Notes under the pieces: generated by a model
Seen by the model: the letters and a program-made list of their open reading frames with translations, nothing else
Databases searched by the model: none
Told to the model about the DNA's origin: nothing
In this document: in pieces, positions 36,101 through 47,496 of the stretch
Position numbering within the stretch: the first letter of the stretch is position 1
Layout of the letters: each line of letters opens with the position of its first letter
Assembly (NCBI GenBank): GCA_016858145.1
Contig: JAEHOE010000083.1
Location: forward strand, 186,001 to 250,000
Source of the DNA: Edaphochlamys debaryana
Lineage: Eukaryota; Chlorophyta; Chlorophyceae; Chlamydomonadales
Length of the DNA: 64,000 bases
Direction of reading: 5' to 3'
Made by a program: the position numbers and the translations under genes

Positions 36101-38373
36101 CTGCGCCACTGCAACGTCGCCCGCAACGCGTTGCCGCCGTCGCCGGACGGCGAAATCTGCGGCGCTGCCACCATCCTGGTTGAGCAGTGAGTACAAGTGC
36201 CGCCTGGCTGCATCGAGGCAGCGGGCCCCTCCTGGGCTTGGGGGTTGCCTTATTGGGGGTGGCGCCTGGATGAGCCCTGCCTTGAGCGGTTAGCGCCATT
36301 GCACTGGGGTTTGCAGGGCGCTTTTTGCGCCGCCCTACCTGCTGGCATGGCCCCTGAGGCCCTTTCCTAGCACAAGGACCGCGTTAGTCGCCAGCCCTTG
36401 CCACAGGGCTTTCGTCCGTCCACAGGCAGCTGCCGTACATGTTCCGCCGTACCCCGCAACCAATGCGTAGCGTCGCCATCATCGACAGGTTGGTTCTGGA
36501 CCGGGGCAGCTCGCAACCGGGGCAGGGCGTCACTGAAGACTTTTACTAGCTGGGGACGTCTTCGTGCAAGGGACCGTAGTGTCCATGAAGGAGATAGGAT
36601 TGACTAAGACGAGGGCCGACTTGCCGCCCTCCCGCTTCGTTCCCCTGCCCCCAGCAATGTGACGGGCAACCTTGACACCTTCTTCGCCTCTGACTGTGAG
36701 ATAATGGAGGCAGAGTGACATACTGGGGGCGAGTGCCTGTATGGTGTTGGCGTGGCATCCCTCGCAGCCGCTTGAGGTGCAATAACCTTAGCCGTGGGCG
36801 CGCTTCAAGGCTAGTGCACAGGCCTGCACTCGTGATTGCTGCTGCAGACCCCCTGCGTTGACTTTTCCCCCTACCTCAACCCCCTTTACCCATCGTTCAC
36901 CCCATACAGTGTTCGTCAACGACATCACACTGCAGAACTCCGCGTTTGAGGACAACGTGGGGAGGGGGGCCGGCGTGTTTGACCTGTCCAAGCCCTCGTC
37001 TGGAGCCCTCGGCGTGTTCTTCAGCAATAGCCGCATCGTGGGCAACAGTGCCGGTAGGTGCACAAGGAGCGAGGCTCACCGCCGCTGACGTGCCTGATGA
37101 GTTCTACTAGGCCCGCCCGGCCCCCCATCCATGTTGCTAGGCTGGGGTTGCACTTTGCTGGCCTTGCTTTTCGCGTAACCGCGTCCCCCTTTTCTCATTC
37201 CCCCATCCACGTGCCCCGCACTGCATCTCGCTCGGCAAACACACTTTGACGTACTTGACGTAATTGACGATTCTGTCCTGCCCCGCTCCCGTGGTTGTAC
37301 GCCCCCTGCAGGACCCAACTCGCGAGGCCAAACGCAGGACTCCAACGGCGGCTTTATGGCCTTAAACTCCCTGGTTATGATGACGCTCAAGGACTCCCTG
37401 GTGCAGGGCAACAGCGCTCCCTCCAGCGGCGGCGTGATCTACATCGGCAGCCCCCCCTTCACCTCTGTGGTTGTCATCGAGGACAGCATCGTGCAAGGCA
37501 ACTCCGCGGGCAGGTGGGGCGGCGTCGTGGCGACAAACGGCAACATCAACGTGACTCTCCTTGGCGAAAGCGCGGTGCGTGGGGGCCTGAGGGGGCCTCC
37601 CGGTGGCTTTGAACGTCTTAAGCTCGGGTGTTGGCGGGGATGGGGGCAAGGCGTGGCTGTATCTGCTGGCGGGGTCTGTCCTGTCGGGTCTGAAGCGCCA
37701 TTCTCCGGGCCTTCCTGCCCCTGGCCCCTGGCCCATACCCTTGCTACTCCGGCGGCTTGATACCCCGCAGATGGTGAACAACTCCGCAACCAGCGGCGGA
37801 ATGGTCTACAGCGCGGGCTTGACTGAGGCTTTCGGGGTCTCAAAACTCAGCGAGGTTTCCGGAAATACGGCGGAGAGCCGAGGAGGGGTGCTTGCGACTG
37901 AGGACCTGGGCGCCGCCATGATCGATGGTCTGGTCAAGGACAACAGCGCGCGGCAGGGCGCTGCGTTCTTTGTCAGCAGAGGTCTGGGCTCTCTGGCCGT
38001 CAGCGGAGCACTGAAGCGCAACGCGGCGGCAACCGCTTTTGGCGGCAGCATCTGGGTGGGCGGCGAGCTCGGAGGCCTGTCCTTTGCGGCGGGCAGCACC
38101 GTGGATGGCACGGTGACGTCGGCTGAGGGGGTGGCGGACCTGGCTGACGTGGCGGCATCGGGGGCTGCCGCTGAGCTGCGGGAGTGCACCAGCGTGTGCC
38201 ACACGCGGCCGCCCATGCCGCCCTCGCCCCCGGTCTATGGCGGGCACGACATGCCTCCCACTTATGGTGGAGATATGCCGCCGGGGTATGGAGATGACTC
38301 CATGCCGCCTCCAGAGGCTGACCAGCATGAGGGTGGGCCGCCGTCCCTCAAGAGCCGCCGCATGCGCCTTTAA

Positions 38374-39052
38374 GGGCCTAGTAGTACTGCGCACTGGGGT
38401 GCGTGCTCTTCATGTGCGGAACTGTTGTGGCAAGTCACCATTGTGTGTCACCATTGTGTGTCACCATTGTGTGCGGGGCAACAACCACGTTGAGTGGTTC
38501 CAAGCTTGTTAACACGTGTCCACGTATTCACGAGCTGCTGGCTTGACAGTTTGGGTTGGGCTCTTGCTAATGCGAAGGGTCAAATGATCCTTGACTTCTG
38601 GGGGTTTCTTAAGCGCGCGGCTTCAGTGCTGCCCGGCCTCGCGGGGTTTGGGGCTCAGTCCCGTTGCCCCTGTTGGTTTTGGGGGAGGATACCCGTAGAC
38701 ACTCTTAATGGGTTTGGCCCGCAAGGCGATTGGGTGGCCTCGGCTTGCCCGCTGCCGAAATGCAGCCTGCCAGATTGCAAAGCATTTTGCAGACGATGGC
38801 TCCTTCATTGTGTTGTTGTGGAGTCATCGGTCATGGTGGAATGTTCCTCGCTGAGCACCATGCTTTCGGCACCAGGGACATTTCACGTGTGCACCCTAGC
38901 ACGCCCCAGCAGCGTCGGCACACAGGACGGGAGGGAGCAGAGGGAGGGGCTACCTTGGGGAGCAGCAGGGCGGTGACACATGGCGCAGTTGGGGGACACG
39001 CAAGCCCTCCCCCGTTTACTCTCTCCCTCGTCTGCCTGGCTCGTCTACAAAG
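38374..39052. other. 3' flank of copy B up to the start of copy C homology
   Basis: Homologous to the copy A 3' flank (27174 to about 27720) and then breaks off abruptly at about 39050 into sequence matching copy B intron 1. No exon is seen. Confidence 0.65.
38435..38473. repeat. 13-bp tandem repeat, three copies
   Basis: TCACCATTGTGTG three times in a row. Copy A has a single unit at the corresponding place, so this is a local expansion in the 3' flank of B. Confidence 0.85.
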
Positions 39053-42000
39053 TGTGGCAATGAATCGCTCAAGGCGCGATAACATTCGGCTTGCTCCCTT
39101 GCGCTTAGCACAAGCCCTAGCGTATGTGCATCCAGGGACATGTTTGATGGGCTGAGCCGCGCGTACGTGCGCCATGACGAGCGCTTTTGGTCTTTCCCGC
39201 CCTGACTTTTCCCCGGAGGCAATCATCATATATAGAGGTGTCATAACAGAAGCAAAACAGAGGCGGTACCTGCCCCCTGCAAGCGGGTCGACCCTGCGCA
39301 GTTCCCCCTTACGTTACACTCGCAGCGGCGGGGAGGCAATGAGCGGCGGGAAGCGGCGAAACAGTACCCCCGCTAGCTAGATACAAAGCGCACACAGCAA
39401 TCACAGTGTGCACGGTTACGCCCAGCTCGTCCGAACCACGGTCCGAGGCTGCTTTCACCGGTCGAGTGTCCCAGTAGTCCCAGCAGGCCTTCCCCCTTCC
39501 CTCCAGTCTGTCTCGCTCCCTCACCCTCCCCTCTAACTCGTAACTGGGACCCCCTTCCCTCCCCTTTCCCGTATGGGCACCCTTTCCCGTATGGGCACCC
39601 CCTACGACATTAACATCTTCGCCGTCTGGGACAGCCCTGGCGGCAGCGGCGTCATAAGCGCTCCGCAAACTTCCCCATGGGACTCCCGCGCTTGGGGCGG
39701 GTCGTACAGCGGCAACAACCTCCCCGCCCTCAAGAACTCGGAGCGGCTGTGGTGGCCCGGGTCCTCGGCGCAGCCTCACGCCACCACCTTCCACGTCTGC
39801 GCCTGGACCGGCAATGACACGAGCTCGGAGATCCTCACGATTGACAGACAGATGCGCGTGAACCTTACGCTGACGGTCAAACGCAGTGGACAGGTGGGCG
39901 AGCGGGGGCGGCGGGCGGGTGGGCGTGGAGAGGGGGAATAGCGACAACAAGTGGCCGCATTTGCTTTACATTGTACGGGTCATGAACGGCTGGGCCTGAC
40001 TTACCTGAGCTTCCCCGCTGCTTACAGGTGGTCAAGACTATGTCTCTCGTGCACTCTGGTATCGACATTGCTCTGCAAATGACCCAGCTGGAGCAACATG
40101 CCCCTGGGGACCAGTGCGGCCCCGAAACCGCCGCCTATGTCGGCTCCTACTCCTACCGCCCCACCAACAAGCGCCCGGCAGACGGTGCTCCCTGGCTGGA
40201 GCTGCAGCTCAGCTGGGAGGCGGGTGAGGCGCGGGAGCTTCAGTTCTCCGTCTGCATGACACGCCGCCTCCCCTTACTGTGCCTGACCCCGGCTTGCCCC
40301 CTCCATCCTTTGTAGGGCCGAAGAATGGTCAGGTCCGCTTGGCCAAAACCGTGCGTGGCGCTGACGGTCAGGCCTACGAGGTGGCCTTGGACCCGGGGCG
40401 GCTGCTGGTCTACCGGGACGGGGCGTGGGGGTCCGTGTGGTGAGCGGGGCGCGCGGGCGGGATCGACGTCGCTCGGTAAGGCGGACAACCTGGGCGGCGG
40501 TATGTGTTGGCGGAGAGGCTTTCTCGAGTCGCTTGCCTTCTCTCCGTTTCATCTCCTTGTCCTGCCCCCAGTAATGACCCCGCTGCCTGTCCGCCCCGAA
40601 TCGCAAGGGCAGCATCGAAGGCTTCCCCAACCCCGCCCTGGTCTGCCGCCAGCTGGGGTACGTGGGCACCCTCGGCGAGGCCTTCACCTATGGCGCTGAC
40701 GCGGCATCGCCCATCACCGTGGTGAGTGTCCCACGTCAAGCAGATCGGAGACGGAAATGCAGGACAGGAGTGCAAAGCCTCGGGTGCTATGCTGAGGTGC
40801 TTCACCAGACCCAACCAACTGCGTAGCCTGCGCGCAGCGCCCCTGCTGACTCCTCTCCGGCTTGCCCCACAGGACGGAGCGAGGTGCGGCAACGAGAGCT
40901 TTGCCCTTCGCGACTGCGAGCTCACTTTCACCAGCACCCCCAGCTGTAAGCGGGGCTTGGGCTGTACCCGGGCTGTGTGCCCGTGACACGGCCCTGCCCA
41001 CTTGGGCCGTGCCAGGGTTTACCCACAGCTCGTGCTAGATTGTCTGGGTGCATGTGGGAACACTCGATAAAACGAGCTTGAGCAAACTGTGAGCCACCCG
41101 GCACAGCTGCAGGGCCTTGGCTCGCTTGGGCCACGTCGGGCCACGCATTGGCAAACCCGTGGGCCTTCTGGGTGCTCTCAGTGGAACCCTCCACCTTGCT
41201 TCCGTCCGACATGTCAGCCCTCGGCCCCCTAACGCGTTTTCCAACTGCACGCAACAGGCACCCACTTGGACGATACTTGGATCACCTGCTCTGGTGCCTT
41301 CGTGCGTGGGGACTACGATGGTGCCGGTGCGTGCTGCTCGCGTCCACGTGTTTGTGACCTCAGGTTGACTGCTGCCTCTCTCAGCGCCTTTCTGCCTTGA
41401 ATGCAGCTCCGCCATCGGATGACACCGCCCCGCCGGCGGGGGATGGTCAGAACTCACCGCCGGGCGTGGAGCCCCCAGTAGCGCCGCAGCTGCCCCCCGC
41501 AGAGCCCGGTGAGCCAAGCCTCCATCCCGGGCTTTGGGCTTGTGGGCTGGGGTCAGGCCGAGAGCAGTCGCCAGTGTTTGCCCCCTCCGCTCAACAGCCT
41601 GGGCTGCCCTGACCATGCCCCTTGCTCGCTGGGGCAGGGAATCCCACGCCGCCGCCGGCTCCACCTTCGCTGGAGGGATCCTGGACCCACTCGTGCAGCC
41701 TCGTGCTGACCCCCAGGGTCCAGACGCTGGCCTGTGAGGCCGCGAGCTTTGCCCATGGCAGCGTCACAGTCGCCATTGGCGGTGCGCTGGTGGGCCGCCT
41801 CCGCGTGGGGCCCGGTATCACCGTGACTACCCGGGACCCCGTGCTGCCGTACAAGCGGTAGACGGACAGGAGCCTGACGGTGGTAGCGGATGAGCTGGAA
41901 GCCTCCGCCGATGTTGGCGTTACGTTCGTCGGCGTGCCCCACCTGCGCCTGGTGGACTCCGTGGTGCGGGGCCTGCAGCTGAGCACCGGCGGGCCGCTGG

Positions 42001-45000
42001 TGCAGTGCCTGGACTGCGCCTTCCTCACAATGGACAACGTCACGGTCCAGGACCTGAGGGTGAGAGTTTCAGGAGCAAAGCAGTGCAGAATCCTGATTCG
42101 AAAGCGGGGCGCTGGAATTGGCGGGGAGGATTTACCTGAAGTGACGCACTCCGGTGATCGCCCCAACTCTTCAGGGGTATCCCCTGACTGAGAGCCGCCC
42201 AGTCAACGTTTGGTGGGTGGACGCCACCTACAAGGGGCTGACGGCCTTTGAGGTGAGTTTGAAAAATCCGAGTTAAGTGCTGGGCAAGAGCTTGGGGCCG
42301 TGAGTCCGGTCCTTGTCATAATTGTTCTGGGTGGCCCCATGCATCTGGATACAGGAGAATGACTGGTGGGGTCACAATGGGCCCGTTCACACCACCCACG
42401 GTCCCGTCCACGCCACCGGCCTGAGGGGCGCAACCATCACAAACCTCAGGTGACTGAAGGGGTCTGTCACTCACGCCGGCCGGTTGCTCTCCTATGCTGG
42501 CTCATGCTGGCTCAGCCAGCTCATCACCACCCCTCGCCCGCCCTGCGTGCAGCTGCCAGAGCGTCAGGGAGGCCAACGGCTGGGGCTGCGTGCTCCTGCG
42601 CCTGAGCGAGGCGCTGGGGTCCTACCCCGTGCGCATCGCCAACTCGACCTTCACGGAGGTGGACGTGCACTGGGCGGGCGCTTATGGCACGTTTTCTGAC
42701 GCCAACAAGGAGGGCAACCCCGTGGAGAACGACATCTACCCCGCTTTGCCCATGGGCTATGGAGCCGTGGTGGTGGATGCGGGCAGGTGTGTGAATGGTT
42801 GCGAGCACGCGTATGCGGCGGCTGATTAGATAGGCTGAGGAGGAGGGTCGAGGTGGTGGAGGGGCACGGGGGCCCTCCTCCTTGCCTCCGGCTGCCTGCT
42901 CCTGCTTGATATTGGGGAATGGAACGATGGAGCGGGGTTAGCTGCCCTCTGCCTGAACGAAGCGGGATTTTGCTTAGTCCGACTCCGGAGTCCCTAGCTA
43001 CCCCCTTACGCCCTCCGTTCTTCCTGCTGTCCCCCCAGGCCCGGCGTGGCGGCAGTCATTGAGGTGTCGGACTCGGCATTCGTCAGCGTGGCGGGCGGCC
43101 TGGGCTACGGGCTCGCGCTGATCAACAATGCCATGCTGTCGCTGGACAGCATCACGCTGAACCGTGTGTCCTTCGACCAGTGCCGTGGGAGCCTGTACGG
43201 CAGCTATGACATATACGTGCAGGGGTCGGTGCACTCCTTTGTGGCCACCCGGAGCAGGTGCGTGGGGGCACGACAGCACGTCTGATGGTCGTGCTTCCTG
43301 CCTGCAATGCATGAGCGTACTCCGGTACTCGTATGATGAAGGGCTTGCGGGTGGCACTGCTGCCTGTGCCTGACTGGGCAATTGCATGCCCTGGCGGCGA
43401 CCCTCTTTCACGTGCAGCTTCACGAATGGCTACGAGGGCGTGCTGGGCGTGACCCGCCACGCGGAGATCATCCGCATGTCCGACTGCGTGCTGGTGGGTG
43501 GGGTTTGGTTCGATGCCGTTTGGGCTGGGGTTGATAAATAGGGTTCCGTCGTATCAAGCGTCCGCCGGAGCGAGCATAAGCCCGGCACGCAGCACGCCCT
43601 CGCTCTAGCAGTGAACAAATAACCCCTCAAGCGTAAACCCCCGGTACTTGATTGATGGCCGCTTACTTGTTAACCCCCCGCACGTGCAGGCGGACAACGC
43701 GTGCGCCAGCGAGCCGGCCCTGTTCCACCTGGGCAGTCTGAGCGCCCTGGAGCTGCACCACTGCAACGTCAGCCGCAATGGCGGGTGCGGCGCTGCCACC
43801 ATCCTGGTTGAGCGGTGAGTTGCCAGCTCTGTTCTTGCTGAGTTGCTGCTGGGGCGGGAATAGTGCTAGGAATGCCGGGAGGCGGGCGAACGGCATGTAA
43901 GCCTTGGCACGTGCCGCGCCCGCCTGCGAAGTTGGGTGACCCTGCCCGCGCCGCCGTACCCACACCGACCGTCCACAGGCAGCTGGCATTCGTGTTCCGC
44001 CGTTCGCCTGAGGCAATGCGTGGAATCATCATCACCAACAGGTACCGCTGGCTGGGTCAGGGCCAGAGCACCTGACAGCTCTTGATGGCAGGCTGCTGCT
44101 AGCTGGGTACTCGCTCGAGGGAGGAATCGATACTTCGAATGCATTCTGACGTTCATCATACCCCGTCGTCCTTGCAAATCCCCCCGTCTCCAGCACCTTG
44201 GTGGGCAACCTTGGCACCTTCTTTGCCTCCGACTGTGAGACTCTGGGCGCACAGTGATCTGCACATCTGCTGGGAGCAAACCTGAACCGCGGGAACGCTC
44301 GCTTCTGGGTGTTGCACCTCATCCTCTCCCCGTCTCTGCTGCTCCACCTCATCCTCCCCCCGTCTGCCTTGCGGGCGCCCCCGTCCAGTGTACGTCAGTG
44401 GCATCACACTTCAAGACTCTGTGTTGGAGAACAACACGGGGGTCACCGCCGGAGTCTTTGACCTGTCCAAGCCCTCGTCAGGGGTGTCCAGCGTGGACAT
44501 CAGCGGGTGCCGCATCGCTGGCAACAGCGCAGGTGCGGGGTTACAAAGCTCAAGACTGCTGCCGAAAGGGCGGCGCTGCAGCGGATGCGAGCTGATGCAC
44601 TATCACCTAACCAATCGTCACGTGCGAGGAGTGTATTACATCCCTCGGGACCCTTCCATCGGGACCCTACCCTCGGGACCCTACCCTTCTTCGCACCCTT
44701 CTTCAGCGTCAAACGAAGCCGCCGGGACGGGAGGTGCTGTGCTTGTGTCACCTCCCTTGAACCCCTTGCTTGCAGGGTCTTACTCGTGGGACCTAGGCGT
44801 GGATGGCAACGGCGGTTTCATGAGCACCTCGGTCCTCTCGTCTCTCACGCTCAAGGGCTCGTCCGTGGAAGGCAACAGCGCACCGGTCAGCGGCGGCGTT
44901 CTGAGCATTGACAACCCCCGCCAGACGTCTCACGTCACCATTGAGGACAGTACCGTGCGAGGCAACTCTGCGAGCGCGAGCGGCGGCGTCCTGGCAACCC

Positions 45001-45895
45001 GTGGCTTTGTCGACGTAACTCTCCTCGGCGCCAGCACGGTGCGTCGAGCGAGCAAGCGATGGAGCCAAGCATCCAGGGGCATGCGCCCGCTTGCCGCAAG
45101 CAGTGCTTGCAGGGCGGGTCTCTGCCGCAGCCCTGGGCGGGGCCGCATGCATCTAGCGGGCGGGGCCCCTCGCACGCACAACCCTGCCTGGTGGACCTCT
45201 AGCTAGGGCCCACTGCTGCTGCATGCACGCACCAAGGGCCCTGGTGGGTCCTACTGACCTGAGCCTGCGGCCCAACCCCTCTGGACACGCAGGTGGTGAA
45301 CCATTCCGCAGCTAGCGGAGCCGTGCTCTACGGCGCTGGCGCTGTCAACTCCTTTGAAGTGTCAAGCAAGAGCGTGGTTGCCGACAACGTGGCGAGCCGT
45401 CAGGGCGGCGTCATTATGACTAGCGCCCTGGTGACGGCTGTCATTGACGGCAAGGTGGAGAACAACAGCGCGCGGCAGGGCGCTGCGTTGTTTGTCAGCG
45501 GCGATCTTGGCTCTCTGGCCGTCAGCGGAGCACTGAAGCGCAACGCGGCGGCAACCGCTTTTGGCGGCAGCATGTGGGTGGGCGGCGAGCTCGGAGGCCT
45601 GTCCTTTGTGACGGGCAGCACCGTGGATGGCACGGTGACGTCGGCTGAGGGGGTGGCGGACCTGGCTGACGTGGCGGCATCGGGGGCCGCCGCTGGGCTG
45701 CGGGAGTGCACCAGCGTGTGCCACACGCGGCCGCCCATGCCGCCCTCGCCTCCGGTCTATGGCGGGCACGACATGCCTCCCAGCTATGGCGGGGACATGC
45801 CGCCGGCTTATGGAGATGACTCCATGCCACCGCCGATGGCGCCCGAGCAGGAGGGGGCGCCGTCCATCAAGAGCCGCCGCATGCGCGTCTACTAA
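39053..45895 (+). pseudogene. Copy C: SRCR plus beta-helix paralogue lacking exon 1 and carrying a nonsense codon
   Basis: Homology to copies A and B begins inside intron 1 (39053 corresponds to 28637), so the promoter and signal-peptide exon are absent. At exon 2 the GTAG acceptor of copy B is replaced by GTAT within an 18-bp tandem duplication, which creates in-frame ATGs at 39573 and 39591. Exons 2 (to 39893), 3 (from 40028), 4, 5, 6 and 7 read through. In the first beta-helix exon the Tyr codon of LPYKRY is TAG (41859-41861). All later exons to the stop at 45895 stay open, including the 603-nt last exon shared with A and B, so the break is probably recent. If transcribed from elsewhere it would give only an unsecreted N-terminal fragment. 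Confidence 0.75.
39563..39598 (+). repeat. 18-bp tandem duplication at the exon 2 border of copy C
   Basis: CCTTTCCCGTATGGGCAC twice. It replaces the acceptor found in A and B and supplies two in-frame ATG codons. Confidence 0.85.
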
Positions 45896-46450
45896 GGAGC
45901 CAAGCACCGGGATACGTGCTTGAGCGCTCTTGACTAAATGCATTATGAGCAGGAGTGGGAGGCAGCGGGGTGGTGGTGGCCAGGCTGGAAGTTGCTTAAC
46001 CGCTTGTGACTGAGGATGGACGTTGTGGGGGGTTGTGATTTGCAGTACCTGGCCGTACCTCTTTGCGGCAATCCGTGAAGCTGGCCTCGGCTTCCCCGCT
46101 GCTGAGATGCAGCCTTCCAATTTTTGCGCTAGGCCCAGAAGGCGAACTGCGTCGCGGGCGAAAGCAATGACTCGTCCTTCTACAGACCATGGCTTTCGCA
46201 TCATGTATGTTCACATGTGCCCTTCATTGCTAGGCGAGAGCGATGTCCATCACCTTGCTTGAACAGCGCCATGCACCGATCTCAGCTCGTAATGAAGGGT
46301 GGATGGATAAGGCAGCAACACCGACACGGGCTCAAGGGCCGAGCCCCTCAGCCGAGGCCCCTCCCGCCGCCAGCCTCAGGCTCACAGGGCCTGCTCAACC
46401 CAACCATCCTATCAGGAGGGGGGGATAGTAGAAGTTTCGGACCTCATGCC
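45896..46450. other. 3' flank of copy C
   Basis: No coding exon or recognisable element. It lies between convergently oriented copies C (+) and D (-). Confidence 0.5.
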
Positions 46451-46590
46451 TACTTTTCCGTTTGGGGGGTCCAGGGGACCCCCCCCCCCCCCCACCCCCC
46501 CCCCTGGTACTGTACGGCAAGGTGTTTTCGCGTACGACACACCGGTTTTGTGTCTTTCTGGTCAAGCTCTATACGGTTGCGTCTTGACTT
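46451..46590 (+). repeat. Left copy of a diverged direct repeat
   Basis: Begins TACTTTTCCG, followed by a G-run/C-run palindrome (GGGGGGTCCAGGGGACCCCCC), then GTACGACACACCGG and CTATACGGTTGCG. The same ordered landmarks recur at 47161-47280. Confidence 0.4.
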
Positions 46591-46591
46591 G

Positions 46592-47027
46592 CTAAGAAAC
46601 CTGTTGCTCAGCACCGCCGAGCCCCTTCCTGGGGCACAGACTCAGTTCAGAGCTTCTCCAGGTCCCCTGAACACCACCACCACAAGCCCAAACGTGTGGG
46701 GCAGCTGGCAGTCCTCCTGATCGAAGTACGGAAATTCTGCCCCGCCGCCGGCCGCCTTGTTGAGGCGGAGGGGCCAGCAGCGTCGAGAAAATGGCCTCAA
46801 GGCTCGCAGCCTCAAAGGCCCATCGCAGCTGGCCGCCTGCGCTGCTCCCGGCCGCCAGTTGCACCAAGTCCGGGTCAAGCAGCTGAATCGAGCTGCCTTT
46901 GACGGTGATGTCGCCGACAATTGTGCCGTCACTGCGCCAGGAGCCGCCGATGACCTGCACAGAAACACTGTCTGCGGACTTTGTGACGTCTCCTAGTGAG
47001 GCCTGGCTTCGCGTGGTCACCGGCATG
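46592..47027 (-). CDS. Uncharacterised ORF between direct repeats
   Basis: 144 codons on the minus strand from ATG at 47027 (MPVTTRSQASLGDV...) to TAG at 46592. I do not recognise the product. The start resembles the MxxxTRS openings of some retroelement gag-like proteins, but that is weak. It fills the space between two direct repeats, so it may belong to a short retroelement-like insertion. The C-terminal part is low-complexity Gly/Arg and could be non-coding. Confidence 0.25.
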
Positions 47028-47160
47028 TTCACATGTGGTTGGGCATTACTCGCTCTTTCATGGTATTTCCAGCGAACACGATGCCAAACGATATAGCTCA
47101 GCGAGCAGGTCTGTGTAGTGTTTCTCAAAGTCGAAACAAACGCCTTGGTAGAAAGTTGGG

Positions 47161-47280
47161 TACTTTTTGGGATCGGCCCCGGACCACCCCACCCCCCCCG
47201 GACCCCCCCAAAATGTGTACGACAAAGCGGTAAATGGCAGCTTGTGGGTACCCCTATACGTTGCGGGTGTCCCCTGCAGA
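47161..47280 (+). repeat. Right copy of the diverged direct repeat
   Basis: TACTTTTTGGGA, then a GGACC/CCCC-rich stretch, GTACGACAAAGCGG and CTATACGTTGCGG, in the same order and orientation as at 46451-46590. Confidence 0.4.
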
Positions 47281-47496
47281 GACCCCCCCTCCTGATCCTA
47301 TCCTACCTTGTCCGGCAGCAGAGGACAAATGCCCCGTCACGCGCTGTGTCGCAGCCGAACTTGGCGCCTAACTTGGCACCGCATCACAAAGCGGCCACAA
47401 AGCACTACACAACCTCTGTCCGTCATTTGAATTGAACGCCGTACCAGCGGTACCCAGCACCCGGTCCCCACGAAGCTAGCTCTCCGTCAGCAGGCG

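Noticed and set aside
46441..47215. Terminal inverted repeats of a DNA transposon (GGGGGGTCC at both ends)
   Set aside because: The inverted match is confined to C/G runs that are themselves palindromic. Direct-repeat landmarks explain the region better, and no target-site duplication is seen.
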